Origin: an uncultured Treponema sp.
GTDB lineage: Bacteria > Spirochaetota > Spirochaetia > Treponematales > Treponemataceae
Direction of reading: 5' to 3'
DNA length: 27,979 nt
Assembly (NCBI GenBank): GCA_937915735.1
Contig: CALGGS010000235.1
Coordinates: forward strand, 1 to 27,979
The notes under the pieces were generated by a model. That model did no database searches. It was not told where the DNA came from and saw only the letters and a program-made list of their open reading frames with translations. Shown here piece by piece: positions 6,756 through 15,487 of this stretch (within the stretch, counting starts at the first letter, position 1; each line of letters opens with the position of its first letter). The position numbers and the translations under genes are program-made.

Positions 6756-8138
6756 CTACAAATTCGGGAAGTGGTAAGTGACTCCGATTGAAAGGTTTGT
6801 GACTTTTTTGCTCAAAGTTGTTTTGTATCCGCTTAAGTAGTAGTCTGTGTCAAAATATTTTGCAAAAAGTCCTGCGAGCGTTACGGTCAGCTCTTCTGTC
6901 GGGAATACTTCGACGCCAGTTCCTACGCAAAAGCTGTCCAAAACAGGATTGAATGTGCTGTTTGAATCATCTGTCGTTCCCTGCTTTCCGTACTGAAGGC
7001 CTAAGCTATAAGAAACCCATTTGCAGATTTTCCAGTCCGCACCAATTGCGACTTCCCATGAGTTATCGTAATCGGTTTCGCCAAGAATTGAATCCTGATT
7101 TGCAAAGTAGTTGAAGTAATAGTTGAAACTTGCGCTCAAATAAAGTGGCTCAAGAACCTGCCAGCCTGCTCCCAGGTTCAAGACGGCGGGAAGGTCGGTG
7201 TGGAATGTCTTTCCATCGTAGATGCCGAACTTAGAGGCCAGGCTTCCGCTTACATCTTTGACTTCATATTTTACGGAAGATTTTGACTGAAACTGAACTG
7301 CCAAATCAACTACTTCGATTGGCCGGTAGTGAATTCCGAAAACTCCGCTTACAGTGTATCCGTTTGCTTCGTAAGAGATTTTGTTGCTTCCGTTTCCAAG
7401 AGAACTGAAAGCGTCAGACTTGATTTCCATGCTCTGTGTTCCGTGAACATAGCGCAAGCCCGCTGCAAAAGAAAGATTGTCAAGGAAGAGATAAGAAATG
7501 CCAAGCTGGCCGCCGTAAGTGATAGAAGTGACATCAAGGGAGTGGGACTTAGCCGCTGAAACTAGGGCATCTACAGCAGCTTTTGCCTGTGTTGCGGCTT
7601 CTCCGTATTTTGCTGCATTTTCAGTGTCGCCAAGCGAGGCATAATTTGTTGCAGCGGCCTGGGCAGCCTGTGCCTTTTTGTAATATGTTGCAGCCTCTCC
7701 GCCAAAAAGCAGTGTTGTCGCGCTTGTTCCTTCGCTGTAGGAGAGGGAGCCGCCGCCGGCATATACGCCAAAATTTCCGAAAACGGCGAACTTGTCGTGC
7801 TTGTAAACAAAATCTGCGTCAGGATAGAGATAGACAGTTGTCTCATCATTTGAATAATAATCGCTAATTCCGAGAGCAGAAAGGGCGTTGCCGGTTTTCA
7901 TTTCATTACCGTACTCTTTGAATACAAACTGGTTTCCAGCCTCGATGTAAAGGCCGTCAGTCATAAAGGCAGTTCCTGCGACATTGTAATAAGAGGCTTC
8001 CGGTCGTTTTGCCTCAGTGTTTCGGCTAGGATTACGAAGATAGCCCGTGCTCATATTCGTCTTGTTCTCGACACCGCTTGCGAAAACAGAAGCAGTGGCT
8101 AAAAGTGCCAAAATCGATGCAAATGCAATTTTTTTCAT
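6756..8138 (-). CDS. OmpP1/FadL/TodX-family outer-membrane transporter
   Basis: 460 residues; signal peptide cut after VFA (residue 20). The mature start has the FadL-family layout: a conserved Asn-Pro-Ser-Arg-Asn region, then a block YYNVAGTAFMTDGLYIEAGNQ that matches the family's 'N-P-A-G-x-A/T' first-strand signature. C-terminal strands follow (GVTYHFPNL, aromatic plus leucine end). FadL-type proteins form 14-strand barrels that pass hydrophobic compounds through the outer membrane. An unusual alanine-rich stretch at residues 148-198 (KKAQAAQAAATNYASLGD and on) is helical rather than beta-like and looks inserted into a loop. Single gene with its own terminator; no clear promoter was identified. 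Substrate unknown. Confidence 0.8.
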   Translation of the reverse strand: MKKIAFASILALLATASVFASGVENKTNMSTGYLRNPSRNTEAKRPEASYYNVAGTAFMTDGLYIEAGNQFVFKEYGNEMKTGNALSALGISDYYSNDETTVYLYPDADFVYKHDKFAVFGNFGVYAGGGSLSYSEGTSATTLLFGGEAATYYKKAQAAQAAATNYASLGDTENAAKYGEAATQAKAAVDALVSAAKSHSLDVTSITYGGQLGISYLFLDNLSFAAGLRYVHGTQSMEIKSDAFSSLGNGSNKISYEANGYTVSGVFGIHYRPIEVVDLAVQFQSKSSVKYEVKDVSGSLASKFGIYDGKTFHTDLPAVLNLGAGWQVLEPLYLSASFNYYFNYFANQDSILGETDYDNSWEVAIGADWKICKWVSYSLGLQYGKQGTTDDSNSTFNPVLDSFCVGTGVEVFPTEELTVTLAGLFAKYFDTDYYLSGYKTTLSKKVTNLSIGVTYHFPNL

Positions 8139-8312
8139 CTTTGTTACCCTTATAGTGTTTTATTCTGACATTTTTTGAATTTATGTCATTTTGAGATTTT
8201 AGAGATTTTTGTCACTCGTGTCAAACGCTGAGATGTATGGATAGAAGCGCACTGGTAAAATTATGTAGCCTGCTGCCCTTTATTTTCTTCTAGAAAAATC
8301 AGAAAAATATAC

Positions 8313-8318
8313 TATAAT
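8313..8318 (+). promoter_or_regulatory. Probable -10 box for the addA-cbiF transcript
   Basis: TATAAT at 8313-8318, 18 bases before the ATG at 8337, with AGGAA in between as a modest ribosome-binding site. No convincing -35 is present at 17 bp. The rest of the 198-base divergent gap 8139-8336 holds no gene; an inverted pair TGACAT (8166-8171) and ATGTCA (8183-8188) is the only structure I see. Confidence 0.4.
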
Positions 8319-8336
8319 GGTTTTTAGGAAATAAAA

Positions 8337-11300
8337 ATGATAGAAAATAAAGCGAATTCCTTTGAAATTGACGACGATTCCCTCTGCCTTCTTTCTAGCG
8401 GACTGAACGGCGAGCAGCTTAGGGCGGCAAAAGAAACGAAAAATGTCGTTGTAAGTGCGGGGGCTGGTAGTGGAAAGACAACAGTTCTTGCAAGCCGCTT
8501 TGCTTATCTTATTGAGGCAAAAAATCTTAGCGCAGAAAAAATCTTAACTCTTACCTTTACGAAAAAAGCCGCCAATGAAATGAAGGAGCGAATTTTCTAC
8601 GGTCTCAAAAATCATATCGCAGGCCGGGACATAAAAGGAAAAAAAGAGCTTGGTGAAAATTTCCCGCATTTAAAAGAAATTAAGGCTCGCTCCCGTGAGG
8701 CAATCGAGCATTTTGACAAAACTCATATTCAGACACTCGACAGTTATTTTTCTGAAATAGCAAAAAAAGGCGCTCGTTTTTACGGAATCACGCCGAATTT
8801 TACCCTTGATGACGACAAAATCAAATCTGAAATAAATTTTATGGCGACGAAATATGTCCTTGAAAATCTCGATAAGGACGAGCTTAAAGAAATAGCCCAA
8901 ATTTTTAAGATTCAGAATGTTGCCGAAGAGCTTTTTGCTGCTTCTGTTCTCAAATATTCAACGGTTTTAAACCCTATTGATTTTACTCAGAGCCTTGAAA
9001 TTCAGAAATCAAAAATCATAGAGGATTACAAAAATCTGACGGCGCAGCTTCAGGACGAAATTGAAGATTTATTTGGAAAGGACTGTGTTAAAAATAAGCC
9101 AAAAAAACCAGGGAAAGCTCTTGAAAAACTTTATGAATATATAAATGATGTCGGAAATCCGGCACCACCAGCCATTTCAGGAAAAATCTTTGAAAGTAAA
9201 GAAAATTCAGATTCTTTTTTGAACGACGAATTTTTTGAATATTGTCATGGCATATCTTATTACGCCGACTCATATTTAAGTCAATATCTTAAGGATAAAG
9301 ATTTTAAATCCTTTAAAAAGTCTTTTCAGCCACTTCTCGAAAAGCTTTATCTTCTTGCAAACACAATTTCTGGCTTTGACTTACAGAAAAAAATTTTTGC
9401 CCATCTTTCTCTCTTTCAGGAGTCTGTGAACAAAACCAAACGAACTGCGGGACTTCTTTCCTTTGACGATGTTTCTGACCTTATGCTGAAAATTCTCTCT
9501 GAGCACGCAGATATTCGCCACATTGAGCAGGCAAAATTTGAAGCGATAATGATTGACGAATTTCAGGATGACAACCAGAAGCAATGTGATGTTCTCTTAA
9601 TTCTTTCTGATAAAAACGAAAAATACGATGAAAACAATAATTATCTTGTCCCTCATCTTTCAGATTCAGATTTGCTTGACAGGCTCGACACTCACAAGCT
9701 TTTCTTTGTAGGCGATGACAAGCAGAGTATTTACCGCTTCCGTGGGGCCGATGTCAGTGTTTTCAGAAATCTCTCTTCTTCAATTAAAAATGCACTGGAA
9801 TTAAAGACAAATTACCGCTCTTCTGCAGAGCTTATTTCAGGCTTTAACACGATTTTCGGCGGTTACGATTATCCGAAAGGCGAAAATGTCAATAAAGATA
9901 AACAGGCTGTTTTTATGACAAAAGAAAAGTTCGGCCACGAAAACATTGGCATTTCAAGCGGGCAGGGGGGGGGCAAAAAATCTATCCCTAATTACGAGGC
10001 GGATTACAAAAGAGTCACGATTCCAGATTTCAGGCTTTCAGAAAAATCTTACGCGCAGAAAGAAATTACAATCGCGCTTTATCCTAAGGATTGGGAAGAA
10101 AAAGAGGAGTCTTCGGCTAGCGCTCAGAATGACGAAGAAACTGCCGAGGACGACCGAAAAAATTATGAAAAAGAGGCGGCTTTTGTCGCACGCGAAATCA
10201 AAAAACTTTTGAACGAAAAAACTTTAGATAAGGACGGAAATCCCGTTCAAAAATATCACTACAGCGACATTGCTCTTCTTTTCAGGACATCAACGCCAGC
10301 TTCTGCATACGAAAATGTGCTTTTACAGGCGGGAATCCCTTATTCGACCGAGGTTTACAAGGGATTTTTCTCTGACGGACCGATAAACGACATTCTCTCG
10401 CTTTTAAAGCTTTGCGTTTATCCGGAGGACAAAAATGCTTATGCGAAGCTTCTTCGCTCTCCCTTCTGTTCTCTCACCTTCGCCGAGACAGAAAAAGTTT
10501 TAGTGAACACGGAAAATCCGTACAAAAGTCCTTTTTCTAACGAAATGCTCGAAAAAATCCAAGGTGATAAAAATCTTTACGAAAAAATTCAAAATCTTAA
10601 AAATATTTACGAGGATATAAAGTCCAGGCTTTCGCAGGGAAAATTAACGAAAACAATTTCTTATATCTGGTATGAGCTGGGCTACTGTTTTGAAACCCGC
10701 TGGAACAAAACTGTCAAAATGTACTCTTCGTTCTATGACATTTTGTTTGAAATGGCGCGACTGTCCGAGCAAAAAACTCAAAGCCTTGCTTCTTTTATTG
10801 ATATGGTAAAGCAATACGAAGAAAGCGACAAAAAGCTTGACGGGCTTGATGTCGTGCTTGACGAAGAGGATTCCGTTCAGATTCTTACGGTTCATAAATC
10901 AAAGGGACTTGAATATAAAGTTGTTTTTGTTTGTGCTGCCAGCGCGAAACCGAAAGAATTCGGCAATAATGTCTATTCGTCAAAGGATTTCGGATTTTTG
11001 CTAAAAACTCCTGCCTGGGAAAATTACGATAAAGCGGCTGCCGCTTTAGGCAAAACTGGCACAATCCGTAAGGACAACGCAAATAAAAGCTATTTTTTCT
11101 CTTGCAGTGACGAAGAAAACGAAAAGCAGGAATGTGCCGAGCTTCGCCGCATAGCCTATGTGGCCTTTACCCGTGCCGAGGAAAAGCTTTATATTGTCGG
11201 AAATTCGAACGGAGAATTTGACGATGAGTGTGAGGCTGAAAAAAAATGCCGGAAATTTGAGCTTCATACTGAGGATAAAAAAGAATTCCATTGGACTCAA

Positions 11301-12413
11301 AGCTATAAAAAAGACTCAAAAACGAAGGAAATAAAAGAACTTGATGAGCCGAAAGACCTTTTAGAGCCTTATGCTTATCCAAAATCAATTTATCAGCTTT
11401 TGCTCCCGATTCTTTATGCAGAAACAGAAAATCCGGCCTTTAATTTTATAAACGAAAAGGAAGCATTTGACGAAGCTGCGATAGAAAATGGCGAAAACTT
11501 AAAAAAATCCGACTACATCAAAAATCTGAAAGAAGAAAAAGTCGGGCTTATAGAAGAGGAGCTTTCGCCAAAGGTGTATGTAAGCCCGAGTAAAATTAAG
11601 AGTGAGGGGGAAAGCCTTCCCCCTGGTCTCAGAGCGAAATCGCTCTTCGACACACCCCCTTCTCCTAAGGGGTACGGTTCAGGCATAGCCTTCACTCCCT
11701 ACCCCTTAAAATCCCCAGACTACTCACTTGTCAATAAAATTGTCGCCAGCACGATTCCAAATGGCTCAAAGGAAATTCCTGATTTGGAAGACGAGGGTGA
11801 AGAATCTCTTAAAGTAAAAACTATTGCCCCAGATTTTGGCTTTAATGACTTCGGTACGATTGCTCACTTGTTTATGGAAGCGGCCGTGCTTAATCGGGAG
11901 CCTTCTCTCAGCGGGCGGGAATTTATCGGTATAAACGAGAAATTTATTTCAGGTATTGGAATGGAAAAGTGGGAAGGAAAGACTAATCGTGAAAAGAAAA
12001 TCTTAAAAATCCGGGAAATCTGCTCTGATATGGCAGAGGAGTTAAAAAAATCTCAGATTTTTAGAGAGGCTTTTTCTTCGGAATGGAAAAAAACTGAATA
12101 TTCTTTCAGAAGTTTCATTGAAAACGCCCTTCCTCCAGATAATGAGACGACCTATGCTAAGAATTTAATCGTTACGGGACAGATTGACTTGGTTTACAAA
12201 AATATGGCTCCTTCACAGTTCAAATATACGATTGTCGATTACAAGACTAACCAGAAAATTGAGCCGGAAATTTATTTCGGACAATTAAGCTGTTACAGAA
12301 GGGCTGTGAGCCAAATGCTTGGTGTAGCTGAAAGCGAAATCCGCTGCGTGCTTTATTATCTTCGCTTTGCATCGGAAGTTGACATTACACGATTTTTGTC
12401 GGAGGAAAAATAA
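8337..12413 (+). CDS. addA: AddA-like ATP-dependent helicase/nuclease (UvrD superfamily)
   Basis: 1358 residues. Walker A AGAGSGKT at 41-48, motif Ia LTFTKKAANEMKER, Walker B with Asp407-Glu408 (MIDEFQD), GDDKQSIYRFRGAD at 459-472, QILTVHKSKGLEY, and RRIAYVAFTRAEEKL near 935-950 give a complete UvrD/RecB-type helicase. The C-terminus has a RecB-like nuclease: GQIDLVYKN near 1280 and VDYKTN near 1300. This is the AddA/RecB architecture, which processes double-strand breaks for RecA. AddA usually has an AddB partner upstream; here the upstream gene is unrelated and divergent, so AddB is elsewhere or absent. The protein is about 100 residues longer than is usual, partly from the palindromic insert at 11597-11720 (residues ~1087-1128). 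Its stop is immediately followed by the cbiF ATG. Confidence 0.85.
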   Translation: MIENKANSFEIDDDSLCLLSSGLNGEQLRAAKETKNVVVSAGAGSGKTTVLASRFAYLIEAKNLSAEKILTLTFTKKAANEMKERIFYGLKNHIAGRDIKGKKELGENFPHLKEIKARSREAIEHFDKTHIQTLDSYFSEIAKKGARFYGITPNFTLDDDKIKSEINFMATKYVLENLDKDELKEIAQIFKIQNVAEELFAASVLKYSTVLNPIDFTQSLEIQKSKIIEDYKNLTAQLQDEIEDLFGKDCVKNKPKKPGKALEKLYEYINDVGNPAPPAISGKIFESKENSDSFLNDEFFEYCHGISYYADSYLSQYLKDKDFKSFKKSFQPLLEKLYLLANTISGFDLQKKIFAHLSLFQESVNKTKRTAGLLSFDDVSDLMLKILSEHADIRHIEQAKFEAIMIDEFQDDNQKQCDVLLILSDKNEKYDENNNYLVPHLSDSDLLDRLDTHKLFFVGDDKQSIYRFRGADVSVFRNLSSSIKNALELKTNYRSSAELISGFNTIFGGYDYPKGENVNKDKQAVFMTKEKFGHENIGISSGQGGGKKSIPNYEADYKRVTIPDFRLSEKSYAQKEITIALYPKDWEEKEESSASAQNDEETAEDDRKNYEKEAAFVAREIKKLLNEKTLDKDGNPVQKYHYSDIALLFRTSTPASAYENVLLQAGIPYSTEVYKGFFSDGPINDILSLLKLCVYPEDKNAYAKLLRSPFCSLTFAETEKVLVNTENPYKSPFSNEMLEKIQGDKNLYEKIQNLKNIYEDIKSRLSQGKLTKTISYIWYELGYCFETRWNKTVKMYSSFYDILFEMARLSEQKTQSLASFIDMVKQYEESDKKLDGLDVVLDEEDSVQILTVHKSKGLEYKVVFVCAASAKPKEFGNNVYSSKDFGFLLKTPAWENYDKAAAALGKTGTIRKDNANKSYFFSCSDEENEKQECAELRRIAYVAFTRAEEKLYIVGNSNGEFDDECEAEKKCRKFELHTEDKKEFHWTQSYKKDSKTKEIKELDEPKDLLEPYAYPKSIYQLLLPILYAETENPAFNFINEKEAFDEAAIENGENLKKSDYIKNLKEEKVGLIEEELSPKVYVSPSKIKSEGESLPPGLRAKSLFDTPPSPKGYGSGIAFTPYPLKSPDYSLVNKIVASTIPNGSKEIPDLEDEGEESLKVKTIAPDFGFNDFGTIAHLFMEAAVLNREPSLSGREFIGINEKFISGIGMEKWEGKTNREKKILKIREICSDMAEELKKSQIFREAFSSEWKKTEYSFRSFIENALPPDNETTYAKNLIVTGQIDLVYKNMAPSQFKYTIVDYKTNQKIEPEIYFGQLSCYRRAVSQMLGVAESEIRCVLYYLRFASEVDITRFLSEEK
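11597..11720 (+). repeat. In-frame palindrome-rich element inside addA
   Basis: Four inverted repeats are packed in about 105 bases of coding DNA. GGGGGAA/TTCCCCC lies at 11606-11612 and 11617-11623 (loop AGCC). AGAGCGA/TCGCTCT lies at 11631-11637 and 11640-11646. CCCCTT/AAGGGG lies at 11656-11661 and 11667-11672, and TAAGGGGTA/TACCCCTTA at 11666-11674 and 11700-11708. The encoded peptide is a Ser/Pro/Gly-rich stretch unlike the Lys/Glu-rich protein around it. It lies between two conserved-looking segments (YVSPSKIKS and DYSLVNKIV). This looks like a small mobile palindromic repeat that entered in frame and is tolerated as a linker ahead of the nuclease domain. Confidence 0.7.
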
Positions 12414-13184
12414 ATGGTCTATTTTGTCGGAGCCGGCCCAGGAGCTGTGGATTTAATCACTGTTCGCGGACAAAATCTTCTTAAAAAAGCGGATGTCGTA
12501 ATTTATGCAGGAAGTCTCGTAAACAAAGATTTGCTCGAAAATTGCCCTGAATGTGCTCAAATTTATAACAGCGCGACAATGACTCTTGAAGAAGTTGTCG
12601 AAGTCATAAAAAATTCAGAAAAAGCCGGAAAAATTATCGTTCGCTTGCACACGGGAGACCCGTCTTTGTACGGAGCAATCCGTGAACAAATGGATGTGCT
12701 TGACTCTCTTGGCATTTCCTATGAGTCTGTTCCGGGGGTCAGCTCGTTTTGTGGAGCGGCTGCGAGCCTGAATCTTGAATATACGCTGCCGAATGTTAGC
12801 CAGTCCGTGATAATTTCCCGCCTTGAGGGAAGGACAGCCGTTCCCGAAAAAGAAAGTCTTTCAGCTTTGGCACAGCACAATGCGAGTCTTGTTCTTTTTT
12901 TAAGCAGCGGAATGACTGAAAAGGTGCAGGAAGAGCTTTTAAAAGCCGGCCTTTCGCCAAAAACTCCGGTAGCCCTTGTTTATAAGGCAACCTGGAAGGA
13001 CGAAAAAAAAGTTTTGTGTACGATAGAAACTCTTTCCGAGGCGGCAAAAGCTAACGGGATTTCAAAAACTGCGCTCATAATCGTAGGCGATGTAGTCTCA
13101 CACACGAATTATGAGCGCTCAAAGCTCTATGATCCGGCCTTTACGACCGAATACAGAAAAGGCTCTACTTGTTCACAGTCCTGA
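12414..13184 (+). CDS. cbiF: Precorrin-4 C11-methyltransferase (CbiF/CobM)
   Basis: 256 residues of the tetrapyrrole methylase family. VGAGPGAVDLITVRG at 5-19 is the SAM-binding start, and LHTGDPSLYGA at 78-88 is the second glycine-rich signature; PGVSSFCGAAA and LEYTLP further support CbiF rather than other methylases of the pathway. The enzyme methylates C-11 of (cobalt-)precorrin-4 during corrin ring synthesis in the cytoplasm. The ATG follows the addA stop with no spacing, suggesting coupling. The normal family end LYDPAFTxEYRKG is followed by six extra residues (STCSQS), and the last 20 bases overlap the end of the convergent GH127/146 gene. This suggests the 3' end was redrawn by arrival of that gene. 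cbiET, another step of the same pathway, lies 4 kb downstream. Confidence 0.9.
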   Translation: MVYFVGAGPGAVDLITVRGQNLLKKADVVIYAGSLVNKDLLENCPECAQIYNSATMTLEEVVEVIKNSEKAGKIIVRLHTGDPSLYGAIREQMDVLDSLGISYESVPGVSSFCGAAASLNLEYTLPNVSQSVIISRLEGRTAVPEKESLSALAQHNASLVLFLSSGMTEKVQEELLKAGLSPKTPVALVYKATWKDEKKVLCTIETLSEAAKANGISKTALIIVGDVVSHTNYERSKLYDPAFTTEYRKGSTCSQS

Positions 13185-15432
13185 TTTCAAGAATCCGTGA
13201 GCCTTTGCTTCCTTTTATCGTAATGTCCTCGCGGACAACCTTTGCCCCTTTTTGCTTTGCTTTGACAAGTTTTTTCGGCACTTCAATGCTGATGTCCAAA
13301 AAGTCATCGCCACCGTCGCCCTTTAGGTCTACTTTCTGCAAAAGCTCGCTTCCGTATAAAACCGTGAGACTTCCTGTGTCCTTTCCGTAAACCGTAAGGA
13401 CGATTTTGTTTTGCTTTGCCGTCGCATCGAATTTTGCTTTGTATAAGACGAAGCTTTCGTCGCTCATAAAGCTTCTGCAGTTTCTGTCAACGCTTTCGAC
13501 ATAGCCGATTTCCGTTCCCTCAGTCTTGTATTTATGCTCAACCTCACTTTGCTGCCTGCCAACCTCAATAAAATCCGTTGTGATTTTTTCAAAGAGACCG
13601 GCTCTTTTGTTTTCACTTGCGTTCGTTGACGGAAAATAAGTCGCATATCTTGTGTGATGAATATCGTAGAATGGGCGAAGTGTGTAGGCGACAGCTTTTT
13701 CATTTGCTGATTTTGCAGTGGTGAATGTGAGCGTGCTTTTGTCGGACAGGCTTATCCAAGAGGAGGGATTTTTTAAGTCAGCCGTGATAACCTCGACAGA
13801 GGCATTTTTCCCGCTTTGCATATAAATTAAGTGGTCATCTACAATATCGTTCGGCATATTTTTGTTTCCCAGGTCTGCCGCAAGAACTATAGGCCCGTAT
13901 TTAATCGTGAAATTTCCGCTTCTGTCGAGTGAGCGCCTTATGTTGAGAGCCATCGGAAGGTTTATTTCAAGACTTGTGAGCGTGCTGAGTTTTCCGCAGT
14001 CTGTGTAGCCGTCACTTCCTCCCTTTCTTTCTTTGCACCAAGAAGGGGCACGGACTTTTAGAACTTTGTCGGTTTTGCCCTTGGAAAGAACCGTGATTTT
14101 CGCTTTTTCTTCATAAGGGAAATTCGTTTCGATTTTGATTTTCCAGCCGTCGCTCGTTGTGATTGTCGAAGGAATGAAGAGATTTATATAGAGGGCGTCA
14201 TCAAATTCACTTGCTATGAAGCGGTTGTATCGCTCCGGGTTTTCAAGACCTGTTCCCGTGCAGCACCACATTGCGTTGTCGTGGGTGCAGTAAACCTTGT
14301 GAAAGCCAGCCTGCATTGAAACAAAATAAGTTTTCGCGCCAGTCTGAGGGTCTTGGCTTGCTAGAATATGATTGTAAAGGGCAGTTTCATAAAAATCTGC
14401 AACCTGTGAATTTTTCTTCCATGCGAAGATGTGCTCCGCAAGCTCAAGCATATTGTAGGTGTTGCAGGTTTCGCAGGTGTCCCGCTCCAAAGGCTCGTCG
14501 AACTCTTTTCCGAAGTGCTCTCCCTTTGAATTTCCGCCGATTGAGTAACTTCTGTTCTGGGTGACTGTGTTGAAGAAAAATTCCGCCGCAGTGCGATATT
14601 CCGACTTTCCAGTCAGCTCGTAAAGGCGGGCGATTCCTAAAAATTTCGGAATCTGAGTGTTGGCGTGGTAGCCCTGCAACTTGTCCTGCTCCTTCATTGC
14701 GGGATTCATAATTTCCTTGTGAATCCATCTTTGTGCTTCTTTTAAATATTTTTCGTTTTTTGTAATGTCGTACAAATCTGCAAAGACCTTGCACATTCCG
14801 CCATGCTCGCAGGTGAACATTTTCTGCATTTCCTTGTCTGTCATTCGGCTACTTCCGGCGATTGCCCAGTCGCACATTTTCGTGACTATTTCGAGAGCGT
14901 CCTTGTTTCCGCCGTAAATGTATGAGTCGAGAAGTCCCGCATAAATTTTGTGAACTGAATACCACGGTACCCACCAGTCAGCGAGCGAAAATCTGTCAAC
15001 CTTAAAATTTTCACCGCTTGAAAACACGGTGTCGAATGGAGTTGAGGGAATTCCTCCAAAATATCCGTCGTCCCGCTGCAGCTCTTTGATGCATTTTACT
15101 GTGTAGTCGAGCTTTTGCTTTGCTTCTGCGCTTCCAGTCTGATAATAAAAACCAGATAAAGCCGACAGGTAGTGACCGAGCATGTGTCCCTGAATCTGCC
15201 TTGCTTCCCAGCCTCCGTAAGTGACATCCTTGGGAGTTTTCCCCATCGCTTTGTAGGCAGGGGCTAACATCCTGTCGGGACTGTAGTCGAGAACATATTT
15301 TAAGCCGACCTTCTGCGAGTCAGAAAACATTGTTCCCTCTTCGAGAACAGCCTTTACCTGAAGTGAGTTCGTAGCATTCATTGTCGTAACTCCTGCCAAA
15401 AAAATGGCAACTAAAGTGAATAATTTTTTCAT
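13165..15432 (-). CDS. Exported GH127/GH146-type beta-L-arabinofuranosidase (DUF1680)
   Basis: 755 residues with an N-terminal signal peptide (about 20 residues). The (alpha/alpha)6 domain carries the DUF1680 landmarks: LAPAYKAMG, GHMLGHYLSALSG, DGYFGG, and the zinc/catalytic site as C-E-T-C at 320-323 and W-C-C-T-G with Cys390-Cys391. In the characterised enzyme HypBA1 a Glu and three Cys bind zinc and one Cys is the nucleophile; the same pattern is complete here. The long C-terminal part with the FYDIHHTRYATYF block and a final beta-domain favours GH146 over the shorter GH127. Expected role: release of beta-linked L-arabinofuranose from arabinan side chains or plant glycoproteins, outside the inner membrane. 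It is divergent from the AraC gene across 55 bp and overlaps the cbiF end by 20 bp. Confidence 0.85.
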   Translation of the reverse strand: MKKLFTLVAIFLAGVTTMNATNSLQVKAVLEEGTMFSDSQKVGLKYVLDYSPDRMLAPAYKAMGKTPKDVTYGGWEARQIQGHMLGHYLSALSGFYYQTGSAEAKQKLDYTVKCIKELQRDDGYFGGIPSTPFDTVFSSGENFKVDRFSLADWWVPWYSVHKIYAGLLDSYIYGGNKDALEIVTKMCDWAIAGSSRMTDKEMQKMFTCEHGGMCKVFADLYDITKNEKYLKEAQRWIHKEIMNPAMKEQDKLQGYHANTQIPKFLGIARLYELTGKSEYRTAAEFFFNTVTQNRSYSIGGNSKGEHFGKEFDEPLERDTCETCNTYNMLELAEHIFAWKKNSQVADFYETALYNHILASQDPQTGAKTYFVSMQAGFHKVYCTHDNAMWCCTGTGLENPERYNRFIASEFDDALYINLFIPSTITTSDGWKIKIETNFPYEEKAKITVLSKGKTDKVLKVRAPSWCKERKGGSDGYTDCGKLSTLTSLEINLPMALNIRRSLDRSGNFTIKYGPIVLAADLGNKNMPNDIVDDHLIYMQSGKNASVEVITADLKNPSSWISLSDKSTLTFTTAKSANEKAVAYTLRPFYDIHHTRYATYFPSTNASENKRAGLFEKITTDFIEVGRQQSEVEHKYKTEGTEIGYVESVDRNCRSFMSDESFVLYKAKFDATAKQNKIVLTVYGKDTGSLTVLYGSELLQKVDLKGDGGDDFLDISIEVPKKLVKAKQKGAKVVREDITIKGSKGSRILEIRTVNK

Positions 15433-15438
15433 AATTCG

Positions 15439-15478
15439 ATTATATAGCCTTGTTAAATTCCTGCTAGTGACATAAAAT
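15439..15478. promoter_or_regulatory. Divergent overlapping promoters, GH127/146 and AraC genes
   Basis: On the minus strand TATAAT occupies 15444-15439, only 6 bases before the GH127/146 ATG at 15432, with no ribosome-binding site in between: a near-leaderless start. On the plus strand TTGTTA (15450-15455), 17 bp, TAAAAT (15473-15478) points at the GTG at 15488, also with a very short leader. The two promoters interleave, so binding of one regulator could affect both. Confidence 0.45.
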
Positions 15479-15487
15479 TGAGAAATA

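Noticed and set aside
8149..8154. TATAAG as -10 of the FadL-like gene
   Set aside because: It would start the message at or beyond the GGG ribosome-binding site before the ATG at 8138, so it is unlikely to be used.
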